A DNA stretch of 33,340 nucleotides from Desulfobacteraceae bacterium (lineage in GTDB: Bacteria > Desulfobacterota > Desulfobacteria > Desulfobacterales > Desulfococcaceae). The position numbers and the translations under genes are program-made. Each line of letters opens with the position of its first letter. Position 1 is the stretch's first letter. Below the pieces are notes generated by a model. It saw nothing but the letters and a program-made list of their open reading frames with translations. It was not told the origin of the DNA and made no database searches. This document shows, in pieces, positions 1 through 8,253 of the stretch. The DNA lies in contig JAABRU010000069.1 in the NCBI GenBank assembly GCA_011390755.1, positions 1 through 33,340 of the forward strand. Reading direction: 5' to 3'.

Positions 1-113
1 CCGGAACTTTGCCTGTTTTACGCTTTTCACCCAACGGGTGAAAAGGCGGGAACCGCTGAACCCCTGATATTTCCGGCCGGAAATCATTTTCAGGTCTGAG
101 AATCGCTCAATTT
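1..113. repeat. Family F inverted-repeat element, truncated by window edge
   Basis: This stretch matches the right part of the complete F copy at 17505-17774, including the shared internal stretch TTTCCGGCCGGAAATCATTT and the terminal GCTCAATTT. The left end lies outside the window. It is non-coding. Confidence 0.75.
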
Positions 114-126
114 AGGTTAAATCCTG

Positions 127-612
127 TTATTCTCCGTTTATCTGCAAAACATATTGATATAATTTCTGATCAATCCAGAATCCGGCTTCTTTCATCAGGC
201 AGTCTGTCATCGGCTTTACCGCTTGAATCAATTTCCGGTGTTTTGCTTCTGTCAGTATTCCCATCAGTCCGAGACAGCGAAGCCCCAAACGGGAAGCGGC
301 CTGTCTTCCTCTTCGCTCATCCATCAGAATCATATCCGCTTTTATTTCAAGTGCAAGAGCAATTGCTTCGGCTTCACCCGCATCCAGTTCGGATTGTAAA
401 GAATCAGCCGGAAAACGGTTATTCACCTGTCTTGTTTCAATCCAATCCGATGTTTTCACCTCTTCAGAACCGGCCTGTCCTGCCCCGATAACGGCAATTT
501 CTTCAAACACGGCCTGGGGAATAATGATTTTTTCATAAAGCTGTTTCAATAAATCCATTTGCCGGATTGCAGCAAGATTGATGATCGGAGATGTGTTACT
601 GACAATTATCAT
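127..612 (-). CDS. PIN-like toxin of the DUF3368 family
   Basis: A 161-residue protein that resembles the DUF3368 branch of PIN-domain nucleases, which are usually toxins of type II toxin-antitoxin pairs and are expected to cleave RNA in the cytoplasm. The N-terminal strand reads SNTSPIINLA, where canonical PIN domains have an Asp; Asn here is common in this branch. The middle carries ELDAGEAEAIALA with the conserved acidic residues, and the segment ILMDERRGRQAASRLGL supplies the later Asp/Glu/Arg cluster typical of DUF3368. The ATG overlaps the TGA of the preceding gene on this strand (609-612, ATGA), so the two are translationally coupled. Length is normal and the frame is intact. Family assignment is firm; RNase activity and target are inferred. 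Confidence 0.85.
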   Translation of the reverse strand: MIIVSNTSPIINLAAIRQMDLLKQLYEKIIIPQAVFEEIAVIGAGQAGSEEVKTSDWIETRQVNNRFPADSLQSELDAGEAEAIALALEIKADMILMDERRGRQAASRLGLRCLGLMGILTEAKHRKLIQAVKPMTDCLMKEAGFWIDQKLYQYVLQINGE

Positions 613-965
613 ATTCTGCCTGTTTCCCGCAGGGTTTTCATATCAGATTCAAAATCAGCAATATCATAATGAACCGGAATTTTCCTGTCGGCAATCAGAC
701 CCTGAAACTGTAACTGACTCATCCGGGCAAGTCTGCTTGCCTGTCCCAATGTCATTTTGTCTTTCTGATAAAGCAATATTGCGATTTCACGGAATAATTC
801 ATCTTCTTCCGTATTATGGGATATATTTTTTTCAGCATAATCACTGAGCGGTTTTATAAAAATGCCTTCCCGGTATTCAATAAATTCAACTTTTTTCCCT
901 TTTAAGCGTTCAAATATCTCAACAGGAAGGGGAATGTGATCGGATTGAATTGTGATTGTTTGCAT
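609..965 (-). CDS. UPF0175-family antitoxin with an AbrB-like N-terminus
   Basis: A 118-residue protein placed first in a two-gene operon with the PIN toxin, so it is the presumed antitoxin. The C-terminal half (about 65-115), with LGQASRLARMSQLQFQGLI followed by HYDIADFESDM, matches the UPF0175 family of small helix-turn-helix-like antitoxins. The first 40 residues (ITIQSDHIPLPVEIFERL, then FIEYREGIFIKPL) look like a swapped-hairpin AbrB/SpoVT DNA-binding domain, which makes the protein longer than a plain UPF0175 member. The start at 965 is preceded by AAAGG at good spacing. Autoregulation of the operon is likely by analogy but no operator was identified. The AbrB reading is by eye. Confidence 0.8.
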   Translation of the reverse strand: MQTITIQSDHIPLPVEIFERLKGKKVEFIEYREGIFIKPLSDYAEKNISHNTEEDELFREIAILLYQKDKMTLGQASRLARMSQLQFQGLIADRKIPVHYDIADFESDMKTLRETGRI

Positions 966-1035
966 TGTATTTGCCTTTCGTTTTAATCAGTTGATTCAGA
1001 TTCATGCGTAGGTCATAAAAATCTTGGTTAATCTT

Positions 1036-1136
1036 GATAATCCCGTAAAAAGTCGGAAAATCAGGTTCTGATACATATTAATCTGCTGATTTTATTAACA
1101 GCGATTTTTGAAATTTGGACTTTTTACCGATTCATC
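1036..1136 (-). repeat. Family A element, copy A1 (101 bp)
   Basis: Terminal inverted repeats contain GTAAAAAGTC at one end and GACTTTTTAC at the other, with an inner inverted repeat AATCAG/CTGATT. A 6-bp direct repeat AATCTT flanks it (1030-1035 and 1137-1142). It lies between the toxin-antitoxin operon and the end of the CHAT gene. Confidence 0.88.
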
Positions 1137-1159
1137 AATCTTTTCATCCTGTGAATCCC

Positions 1160-1186
1160 GGTTCAGACAATCCCTCTGTCTGAACC
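1160..1186. terminator. Perfect hairpin downstream of the CHAT gene
   Basis: GGTTCAGACA (1160-1169) pairs with TGTCTGAACC (1177-1186) around a 7-nt loop. It lies about 60 bp beyond the stop of the minus-strand CHAT gene. There is no U-tract, so a terminator role is only possible; an RNA-stabilising hairpin or a remnant repeat is equally plausible. Confidence 0.35.
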
Positions 1187-1243
1187 TTGATTAAAAGATT
1201 ATCATGATTAGAAAAAATCCTGTAAATCCTTTAATCATGTGAA

Positions 1244-4200
1244 TCAGGGTTCAGACAACGCCTCCAACTTCGCTATCAACCCCTTCGTCTTTTCAATCAT
1301 ATCCGCTGCCCGGCTGCCGCAGGTTTCAAAATTCCGCAGGGCGGTACGGGCATAGTCCAACGCGTCAGCAATACGACCGAATTGCTTGAGGGTAACGGCA
1401 ATGTTGAATCTTGTTCTGCCAGCACCGTAATAATTCCCCTGCATTTCTCGGTAGCGGATAGCTTGATTGTAATGAGAAACGGCCTGTTCGGTTGCGCCTG
1501 TTTCATAATAAATATTCCCAAGCTGGTTATGCGTTGCCGCCAGATCATTCACCGCATAGGCAGGGATCATCTTCAGGGCCGTATGATAATATTTCAGTGC
1601 ATTGTTGATGTATTCCAGCAGTTCTTTCACCGGTTTTTTGGCAAATTTTGATTCTTTGAACCTTTCATAAATCACATTCCCTAAAGTAATGAATCCTATT
1701 CCCCACCCCAAACGATCCCTTTCATCCCTCAGTTCTAGGCTCTTTTTGTACCACTGCTCGGCCTTTTCCAGGTTTCGGATGGCTGGGATGTCTTTATACG
1801 CGTGGCCGAGGTTGATGGCGCAGATTACGGCTTCAGGATTATCTTCAATTTTCAAAGATAACTGAAATGCTTCTTGATATGTATCAACACATTCACTACT
1901 TTCCAGTTCTCTTTGAATATATCCAAGGTTCTCAACGCAAACCGCCAGTGATCGAATCCAGTTCCGCCCGCCTGCAGTATCCAATTCCTCCGTCGTCAGT
2001 CGCAGAAAAGGTTCGGCCTGTTTGCGTCCCCATTCCACACGAACGGTTTGCAGTCGTTCGGCCTCGGTCCAATGGCGTTCTTCTTGTAGCAGCCGAACGC
2101 GGTATTGTGTCACCAGACTCCATTGATCTTCCCTGCCGGGAAGGGGGCCATCTGTGGCCGGGTTCACAAAATCCGGCACGATTTCTTCCACCAACTGCTT
2201 CCATTCGGATCGTCTGACGGTTTGGCTGTAAAGAGGTTTCAAGCCCTGCATGGGGCCGATCACGAGATGCCACCATTCTTTTGTACGGGCTATGCGTCTG
2301 GCATGGAGAAGGTTGGCTTTTTCTTTGGCGAGGATGTGGATGACATCGCGGTTTCCATTTGCATATTGTCTTAAGTAATATTCACCTAATTCGTTCACGG
2401 CTTTGACAAATGCTCTTGCGGCCTGTTCGGCCCCCTCCTCAAGGGGGGAATCAGTTTGAGTGGTTTCGGGATAGTAGCGGTCAAAGAGGCTTTTGAAGAA
2501 CCAGGGCAGGGCCGGGTGTATGCTGTAATATCCGCTGCCGTGAGCGGTGAGCAGTCCCACTTCGGCTGCCCGGTTCAGGAGAATGTCAAGGTTTTCACGG
2601 GTCATGCCCCGGAGTTCGGGAAGGGCGTAATCTTCATCAGGAAGTCCCATCAATTGTAACGCTTTCACATACACAAACCCCTGAAAAAAATACAGCAAAG
2701 CCAGAATCTTCCGTTCCTCTTCTGTAAAGGCATGTGCAAAACCGTAATTCAGCGATGCGGCCAGGGATTTGCTACGCCCCTGTTTTTCTTCGTCTGCAAA
2801 TGCGGTTTCGCCTTTTTGCAGTTTTTCCAGAAAGGTTTTGATCTGTTCTTCGGTTTCCAGTCCGTCTTTCAATGCCTGCCTCACCAGCACGGTCAGGGTC
2901 AGGGGATTGCCGTCTGTGAACCGCAGCAGAGGCCGCCATGCTTTCAGGTCATGAAAGGATTTTCCCTGTTTCCGGGCCAATGCACGGGCCATCTGCTCCC
3001 GTTCGTGCATGGGCATGGGCGGCAGCGTGATGCGGTGGGGAAGGTCGTGCAGCCAGGCTTTTTCATCCCGGCGGGAGGTGAGCAGGAATCGGGCTTTGCT
3101 CGTTGCGGCCTGCCGGAGAAAATCTGCCAAATCTTTCTGTTCTTCCGCTTTCCATGCCGAATCCGTGCCTGCGGGAAAACCGCTTACCGGTTCCACATTG
3201 TCCCAAATCCACAATACCGGAATCTGCTGAAAGACCTGAAGGGCAACGGATCTGCGATCCGCATCATCCAGCGCGAGCCAGTTGATCCCGGACTGTTCCA
3301 GCATTGCACCGAATACCTGTCCGAATTTGTCCAGCACACGGGGCAAAGGGCGATAAAGTTCAAATGAGGTGAACAGAACCGGTCCCTGCACGCCCCCGGT
3401 CAGGCTGTACCATCGGGCAAATTCCGCAACTGCTGCGGTTTTGCCGGAGCCTGCATAGGCATGAAGCAGAACAATTTTATCCGTATCAAAAGCCCTGTCC
3501 ATTGCCAGCAGGGTTTCATCCCGTCCCCAGAAACCTGCGTCCGGAGCAGGTGGCAAATCCGAATCCATATGACCGCGTGAAGGCATGGATCGGGTGTGGG
3601 ACAGGCTGATTTTCAGAGCTTTTTTTTCAGGGGTTTTGGGAAACAAAGACAGGGGTTTTGCCTCATACACCACAGGAACGCACCAGTCCTGCATGGCAAT
3701 GGCATCACCGGAGATTTCCCGCACCGGATTGGCTGCCAGAAATCTGCGTCCCTGTGAAACCGCGTATCCCAGCGGATTTCCGGCAATCAGCGAAGCATAC
3801 AGGTCTGCCACAAACCGGGCTGCGGTGTCCACATACACATTGTAGCGCATGGCAACCACTCCGGCTGTTCCGGCATTCACAATCTCCTGTGCCAGAGAAC
3901 CGAAGGCACGGATCTGATCCCTCTGCGTCTGTGTATCTGCATCCTCTTTGGGTTTTTCCGGAGCCTCGGCATGTGCGCTGCGGCACGCGTTCAGCACCAG
4001 CACAGGCACGCGTGCTGCGGAAAGCATATCTCCGATCTCTTTTCCATCCACCAAACGCATGTTTTTAAGGGTTTTGGAATCTTCAAAGCAAAGAAAACCG
4101 TGACGTCCTTCCTGATGCGCCCCGTGATAGTGGAGTTCCGGCGTGTATCTTTGGGAAGAGAGACGGACGTCAAGACTGCTGATGTCCGCAAACGCTCCGT

Positions 4201-4894
4201 GTCCGTCAAAATGAACCGCATGATAGGGTTTGCCCTGCTCTTTTGCCTGATGAAGCCGCCTGCTGAGACTGTCAAAGGTGGGGGGACGCAGCACATCCAG
4301 TTGAAACAAATCCCGGTCTGCATCGGACAGTCCCTTGATCAACTTGGATGCAACTGACCGGAACGGCACATCATCCCGTCCGCCCGGACGGCAGATGACC
4401 AGCAGAATGCGGATGGGGCCGGATTCGGTTTTGGGCATCTGAAAGGGCTGCGCAGGATTGAAATTGGCATGGACAAAGGCTCCGGCCCGCAATGCCAGAG
4501 GAATATCTGTTTTGGGATCCCGGATCAGTTCCCAGGGAATGGCCGCGGCCGCCCGCACTTCAGTGACAATCTCCACACGGGTGTCGGAAAGATGCTTTCT
4601 GAGTTCGGCCCATAAATCCCGCGCGTCCTCGTCAGACTGAAAGACCTGTCTGAACAGGTTCCGGCCCATCTCTGCCATGCGCTTTTCCGTGCGCTCCGCA
4701 ATGGTCGGCGCGGGATCAAAGCGGTAGAGCGGATAATCTTCCAGATACCAGCGGATGCTTTCCTGCTCCTGGGGACTGAGGGAAAAGGAAAACTCGGACT
4801 GCGCGGTCTGGGGGAAATCACCGCCCTTTAACTCAATCTGAACTTTGTATTTATCTTCTCCCATACTGTGCTGGGTCAGTCGCAGTGTGTGCAT
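1244..4894 (-). CDS. CHAT protease - STAND ATPase - TPR protein (NLR-like)
   Basis: A 1216-residue multidomain protein. Residues about 150-420 form a CHAT (caspase-like) domain: the putative catalytic His lies in VHFDGHGAF (His232) and the Cys in LVLNACRSAHA (Cys304). Residues about 450-800 are a STAND/NB-ARC-type ATPase, with Walker A in AYAGSGKTAAV (Lys485) and a Walker-B-like strand VLWIWDNVEPV. The C-terminal part, from about 1000, is a run of tetratricopeptide repeats (for example NLEKAEQWYKKSLELRD). Sensor repeats, switch ATPase and protease effector is the layout of bacterial NLR-like proteins, many of which act in defence by proteolysis. The start at 4894 was chosen because GGAAGGA sits 6 nt upstream; a start at 4912 would overlap the rsmG stop as ATGA. 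No gasdermin or other obvious substrate gene is next to it. Domains are clear; a defence role is inferred. Confidence 0.88.
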   Translation of the reverse strand: MHTLRLTQHSMGEDKYKVQIELKGGDFPQTAQSEFSFSLSPQEQESIRWYLEDYPLYRFDPAPTIAERTEKRMAEMGRNLFRQVFQSDEDARDLWAELRKHLSDTRVEIVTEVRAAAAIPWELIRDPKTDIPLALRAGAFVHANFNPAQPFQMPKTESGPIRILLVICRPGGRDDVPFRSVASKLIKGLSDADRDLFQLDVLRPPTFDSLSRRLHQAKEQGKPYHAVHFDGHGAFADISSLDVRLSSQRYTPELHYHGAHQEGRHGFLCFEDSKTLKNMRLVDGKEIGDMLSAARVPVLVLNACRSAHAEAPEKPKEDADTQTQRDQIRAFGSLAQEIVNAGTAGVVAMRYNVYVDTAARFVADLYASLIAGNPLGYAVSQGRRFLAANPVREISGDAIAMQDWCVPVVYEAKPLSLFPKTPEKKALKISLSHTRSMPSRGHMDSDLPPAPDAGFWGRDETLLAMDRAFDTDKIVLLHAYAGSGKTAAVAEFARWYSLTGGVQGPVLFTSFELYRPLPRVLDKFGQVFGAMLEQSGINWLALDDADRRSVALQVFQQIPVLWIWDNVEPVSGFPAGTDSAWKAEEQKDLADFLRQAATSKARFLLTSRRDEKAWLHDLPHRITLPPMPMHEREQMARALARKQGKSFHDLKAWRPLLRFTDGNPLTLTVLVRQALKDGLETEEQIKTFLEKLQKGETAFADEEKQGRSKSLAASLNYGFAHAFTEEERKILALLYFFQGFVYVKALQLMGLPDEDYALPELRGMTRENLDILLNRAAEVGLLTAHGSGYYSIHPALPWFFKSLFDRYYPETTQTDSPLEEGAEQAARAFVKAVNELGEYYLRQYANGNRDVIHILAKEKANLLHARRIARTKEWWHLVIGPMQGLKPLYSQTVRRSEWKQLVEEIVPDFVNPATDGPLPGREDQWSLVTQYRVRLLQEERHWTEAERLQTVRVEWGRKQAEPFLRLTTEELDTAGGRNWIRSLAVCVENLGYIQRELESSECVDTYQEAFQLSLKIEDNPEAVICAINLGHAYKDIPAIRNLEKAEQWYKKSLELRDERDRLGWGIGFITLGNVIYERFKESKFAKKPVKELLEYINNALKYYHTALKMIPAYAVNDLAATHNQLGNIYYETGATEQAVSHYNQAIRYREMQGNYYGAGRTRFNIAVTLKQFGRIADALDYARTALRNFETCGSRAADMIEKTKGLIAKLEALSEP

Positions 4895-4899
4895 GGTCT

Positions 4900-4906
4900 T
4901 TCCTTC
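4900..4906 (-). promoter_or_regulatory. Ribosome binding site deciding the CHAT start
   Basis: On the minus strand GGAAGGA lies 6 nt before the ATG at 4894. The upstream ATG pair at 4912/4909 has only a weak GGATAGG. This favours the inner start. Confidence 0.6.
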
Positions 4907-4908
4907 CA

Positions 4909-5571
4909 TCATCCTATCCGCTCCTTTGCCTTCATTATCAAAACCGTTCTTTCCGCTTTGAATACCGGCAGCACATATTTTTCCACATCCGTGTGCATCC
5001 GGAGCCGGACAGGAGCCATTTCCTCCTCCGTGATTTTCCCTTTCAGGGCTATCAGTTTTCCCCCGGATTTCAGAAAAGGCAGAGCCATATCTGTAAAAAC
5101 TCCCAGATCCGTCAGAGCACGGCAGATGACAATATCGAATTCCCCTCTGTATCCGGGTTTCAGAGCGAGTTCTTCCGCCCGGCTGTGAATGGCCTCCGCT
5201 TCTTTCAGTTGCAGGCTGCGGATGACAAATTGCAGAAAACTGATTTTCTTGCGGACCGAATCCAGCAGGGTAAGGGATATGGAGGGGACGGCAATTTTCA
5301 GGGGAAGCCCCGGAAATCCGCCGCCCGCCCCCATATCCAGCACCTTTGCAGCAGCCGGAATAAAAGGAAGGGCAATCAGGGAATCAATATAATGCTTGAC
5401 AGCCACCTCCTGCGGCTCTGTGATGGCCGTCAGATTGACCTTGCGGTTCCACCGCAGCAGTTCTTCTGCATGACGGGCAAGCAGTCCGCAGTCTTCCTGC
5501 CGGATTTTAATCTGAAAAGAGCGGCAGGATTTGATAATCAGTTCATTCCATTCTCTGCTTCCGATAATCAT
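4909..5571 (-). CDS. rsmG: 16S rRNA (guanine-527-N7)-methyltransferase
   Basis: A 220-residue RsmG/GidB. It methylates N7 of G527 in 16S rRNA in the cytoplasm using S-adenosylmethionine. The SAM-binding motif VLDMGAGGGFPGLPLKI is present, followed by the acidic strand LTLLDSVRKK and the family segment VICRALTDLG. Length is normal for the family. No clear Shine-Dalgarno sequence is seen before the ATG. The stop codon overlaps the first possible ATG of the downstream CHAT gene, so the two are probably cotranscribed. In many bacteria rsmG sits beside mnmG and parAB; those genes are absent here. Identification is firm. Confidence 0.93.
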   Translation of the reverse strand: MIIGSREWNELIIKSCRSFQIKIRQEDCGLLARHAEELLRWNRKVNLTAITEPQEVAVKHYIDSLIALPFIPAAAKVLDMGAGGGFPGLPLKIAVPSISLTLLDSVRKKISFLQFVIRSLQLKEAEAIHSRAEELALKPGYRGEFDIVICRALTDLGVFTDMALPFLKSGGKLIALKGKITEEEMAPVRLRMHTDVEKYVLPVFKAERTVLIMKAKERIG

Positions 5572-5659
5572 GTGGATATATGGTCTGGGTTATTCTTCAT
5601 ATTCATAATGGTCTATGGATAAATCCATAGGTTATTCATTATTCATTCCCCCTTCACCA

Positions 5660-7555
5660 TTAAATACGCGGTTGCCTATCCTGGTTTGCGGGTTTGTCCG
5701 GATCATTAAAATCCATAAGCAGTACCAGTTCACTGCTGCTGTGGATGACTTTGGCATTGGGATAGCGTTTTTTGAATACATGAATCATGGATGTGTTTTC
5801 CCGCAGAGTGGTTGCATAAAAACCGGTGTAATTATTCTGGGCAGCAATAAATTCCAACTTCTCCAGCAGATAGGAGGCGATACCCATTCCCTGATAATCT
5901 TCCCGCACCACAAATGCCACTTCTGCCCGGCCTTCATCCCCTTCGGCATAGGAACCGATGGCAATAATTTCCTGGTGTCTTTTGCGCTGTATCATGCCGA
6001 TCAGGGACATATTTCTGGTATAATCCACGCTGGAATACTGCCGTTGCAGCACTTCGTGGGAAAATATTTTCATTTTATAGAAAAAGCGGTAATAAATGGT
6101 TTTTTCCTGAAGGGAATAGAAAAAATTCCGGTAGGCAAATTCATCCGATGGAAAAAGGGGACGGAAGAGTGCGGTTTTTCCGTTCCGCAGATCTTTTGTA
6201 CTTTTATAACCTTCCAGATAAATCAAGTCTTCCGTAGAGGGGGGAAGCTGGTCTGCGAAAATATATCCCCGCTGCTTGGCCGATTCGATCAGTTCTTCCC
6301 GGAATTTGGGATGGGCAATCTGGGCCAGCTCCATGACTCTCTGATAAATACTTTTTCCCTGTAATTCGGCAATGCCGTATTCCGTAATGACAATATCCAC
6401 ATCCGCGCGGGTGGTGGCCACGCCCGCGCCCGGACTCAGGTTCGGTACAATGCGGGAAACTTTTCCGCCCTGCGCGGTGGAAGGCAGGGCCACAATGGAA
6501 AAACCGCCTTTGGACATGGCACTTCCCCGGAGAAAGTCCACCTGATCCCCGATACCGCTGTAAAAAAGATTTCCTATGGAATCCGAACAGACCTGACCGG
6601 TCAGATCCACTTCCAAAGCCGAACTGATGGAAATGAGGTTGTTATTCCGGGCAATCACATTGGGATCATTGACATAGTTGGAGGAACGGAAATAGAACAT
6701 GGGGTTGTTATGCACATAGTCATAGAGTTCCTTGTTGCCCATGCACAGAGAGGCCACCACCCTGCCGGGGATAAGTGTTTTTTTTTTGTTGGTGATCACC
6801 TTTTTTTTCAGCAGCGGCAGCAGACCGTTGGTGATAACCTGGGTATGAACACCCAAATCTTTTTTCTTATCGAGATACTGTAAAATCACATTGGGCAGAT
6901 ATCCGAATCCCACCTGTATTGTCGAGCCGTCTTCCACCACCTGGGAAATATACATGCCGATACGCTGCGTCACTTCGTCATCTTTCCAAAGCGGCGGAGA
7001 TTCCACAATGGCCTCTTCATGCATAACAAAATAATCAATCTCATCCACATGCACAAAACTGTCGCCCCAGGTTTTGGGCATATGGGGATTGACCTGTGCG
7101 ATGACCAGTTTGGCACTGTCCATTCCCGCGCGGGTGATATCAACGGAAACCCCCAGACTGCAGTAACCGAATTTGTCGGGCGGGCTGACCTGAATCAGTG
7201 CCGCATCCAGCCCGATACGGTGGCTGTAAAAAAGGGTGGGAATCTGAGAAAGATAGGTGGGAATATAGTCAGTTTTCCCTTCGGAAGCAGCCTTGCGCAT
7301 GGCCCGGCTGATAAAAAAGAGTTTAAGTGAAAAACGTCTTTGAAAAGATTCCTCTTCAATATATTGTGATAAAGTGGAAGAAAGCATTTGGTAGAGCAGA
7401 ATATCCTGCATATTCATATCCGCAACCATAGCGTGAATCAGGTGCTGGGGTTCACCGCATCCGGTGCCGATAAAAATACGGCTTCCCCGTTTGATTTTTG
7501 TAATGGCCTTATCCGCATCCACTACTTTTTCCGGACAGTATTCATTCAGATTCAT
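5660..7555 (-). CDS. Acetyl-CoA hydrolase/CoA-transferase fused to a GNAT acetyltransferase
   Basis: A 631-residue two-domain protein. Residues about 1-440 match the acetyl-CoA hydrolase/4-hydroxybutyrate CoA-transferase family, including TIQVGFGYLPNVI, the diagnostic GIGDQVDFLRGS (about 332-345) and DVVITEYGIAEL-like DIVITEYGIAEL. Residues about 460-600 are a GNAT N-acetyltransferase with the acetyl-CoA loop VVREDYQGMGIASYLL. The first domain would move CoA between short-chain acids; the GNAT domain may acetylate a lysine or small amine, perhaps using the same pool. AGGAG lies upstream of the ATG. The gene stands alone, about 90 bp from rsmG on the same strand. This fusion is known in databases as a recurring architecture; the substrate cannot be read from the sequence. 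Confidence 0.88.
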   Translation of the reverse strand: MNLNEYCPEKVVDADKAITKIKRGSRIFIGTGCGEPQHLIHAMVADMNMQDILLYQMLSSTLSQYIEEESFQRRFSLKLFFISRAMRKAASEGKTDYIPTYLSQIPTLFYSHRIGLDAALIQVSPPDKFGYCSLGVSVDITRAGMDSAKLVIAQVNPHMPKTWGDSFVHVDEIDYFVMHEEAIVESPPLWKDDEVTQRIGMYISQVVEDGSTIQVGFGYLPNVILQYLDKKKDLGVHTQVITNGLLPLLKKKVITNKKKTLIPGRVVASLCMGNKELYDYVHNNPMFYFRSSNYVNDPNVIARNNNLISISSALEVDLTGQVCSDSIGNLFYSGIGDQVDFLRGSAMSKGGFSIVALPSTAQGGKVSRIVPNLSPGAGVATTRADVDIVITEYGIAELQGKSIYQRVMELAQIAHPKFREELIESAKQRGYIFADQLPPSTEDLIYLEGYKSTKDLRNGKTALFRPLFPSDEFAYRNFFYSLQEKTIYYRFFYKMKIFSHEVLQRQYSSVDYTRNMSLIGMIQRKRHQEIIAIGSYAEGDEGRAEVAFVVREDYQGMGIASYLLEKLEFIAAQNNYTGFYATTLRENTSMIHVFKKRYPNAKVIHSSSELVLLMDFNDPDKPANQDRQPRI

Positions 7556-7687
7556 TTATTGTCTCCTGACGGTTAATCTCACCGGATTCAGAAGGAATCC
7601 GGGATACTTTTTCTGTTCTGACAGACTTCCGGACTCCGGTTTTTGGGAATGTTTTGACTTTTTGCTGATGATTATCTATCCTGCATT

Positions 7688-7799
7688 ACTCATAAATTCT
7701 GACAGTTCTCCGAAAATGGGGAAAATACTGAAAATTGGCTTTGCAAGTCCGTTTTCAGTCTGCGCATTATGATTCTGAGCTTTTTTCAGATTTATGAGT
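7688..7799. repeat. Inverted-repeat element with D-like ends
   Basis: ACTCATAAATTCTGA at the left is matched by TCAGATTTATGAGT at the right. The tips resemble those of family D (ATTATTCATAAAT), suggesting a related element with another core. Confidence 0.6.
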
Positions 7800-8014
7800 C
7801 ATCCGGGATATAAAACCTGTATCTTTACCCCCTTTTCAGCAAAAAGTCCATAATATTCTTGCAAAACAGTCATGAGACTGGCAAAGCAGAAGGATAGCAG
7901 GGAAATAAAATTTTCAGACGGAAATATCTTCATGCTTCTGCCGGATCCTGTCTTGACGAAACACCGCTTGCCGGAGTAAAAGAGATAATTGTGTAAAAAA
8001 TCAGAAATTCCCTC

Positions 8015-8077
8015 ATTCCGGCAAAAATCGGAGTCAGGATTTTCCTGACATTACCGGATCCCGGCTTTTGCCGGATT
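8015..8077. repeat. Palindromic REP-like repeat
   Basis: ATTCCGGCAAAAATCGG is inverted against CCCGGCTTTTGCCGGAT with an inner CAGGATTTTCCTG stem. A similar palindrome (CCGGCGAAAACC/GGCTTTCGCCGG) is the core of the element at 12512-12643. Confidence 0.6.
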
Positions 8078-8090
8078 ATCAAAACAGTGC

Positions 8091-8211
8091 TTCGGTAATT
8101 TTTTCTGATTTACAGGGCATAAAAATATAACTGACTGAAATCATTAAATATGAATATTTCACTTGAATTTTATAACTTACTGAAATTATTCAGTCATAAT
8201 TTTTTACCGAA
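8091..8211. repeat. Family E element, copy E1
   Basis: Ends read TTCGGTAATTTTTT and AATTTTTTACCGAA. The interior CAGGGCATAAAAATATAACT is shared with the copy at 21617-21739 and with the interrupted copy at 17470-17866. Its right end is about 40 bp before the start codon of the radical SAM gene. Confidence 0.75.
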
Positions 8212-8253
8212 CTCTTGCAAAAAAGAAACAGAAAATATCAAATCGGATTTCAA

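Larger units (their letters stand above)
7556..8253. other. Gene-free 698-bp gap between divergent genes
   Basis: The gap holds three short inverted-repeat elements (7688-7799, 8015-8077, 8091-8211). Between them, about 7800-8014, no gene or RNA was recognised. Promoters for both flanking genes must lie here but none could be assigned confidently. Confidence 0.6.

Noticed and set aside
1244..4894. Craspase-type TPR-CHAT or a gasdermin-activating protease
   Set aside because: No CRISPR effector, CRISPR array or gasdermin-like gene is in the window, and the STAND ATPase is not part of the Craspase TPR-CHAT layout.
5608..5632. Small palindrome CTATGGATAAATCCATAG between rsmG and the CoA-transferase
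   Set aside because: Too short, with no run of T after it, to call a terminator or operator.
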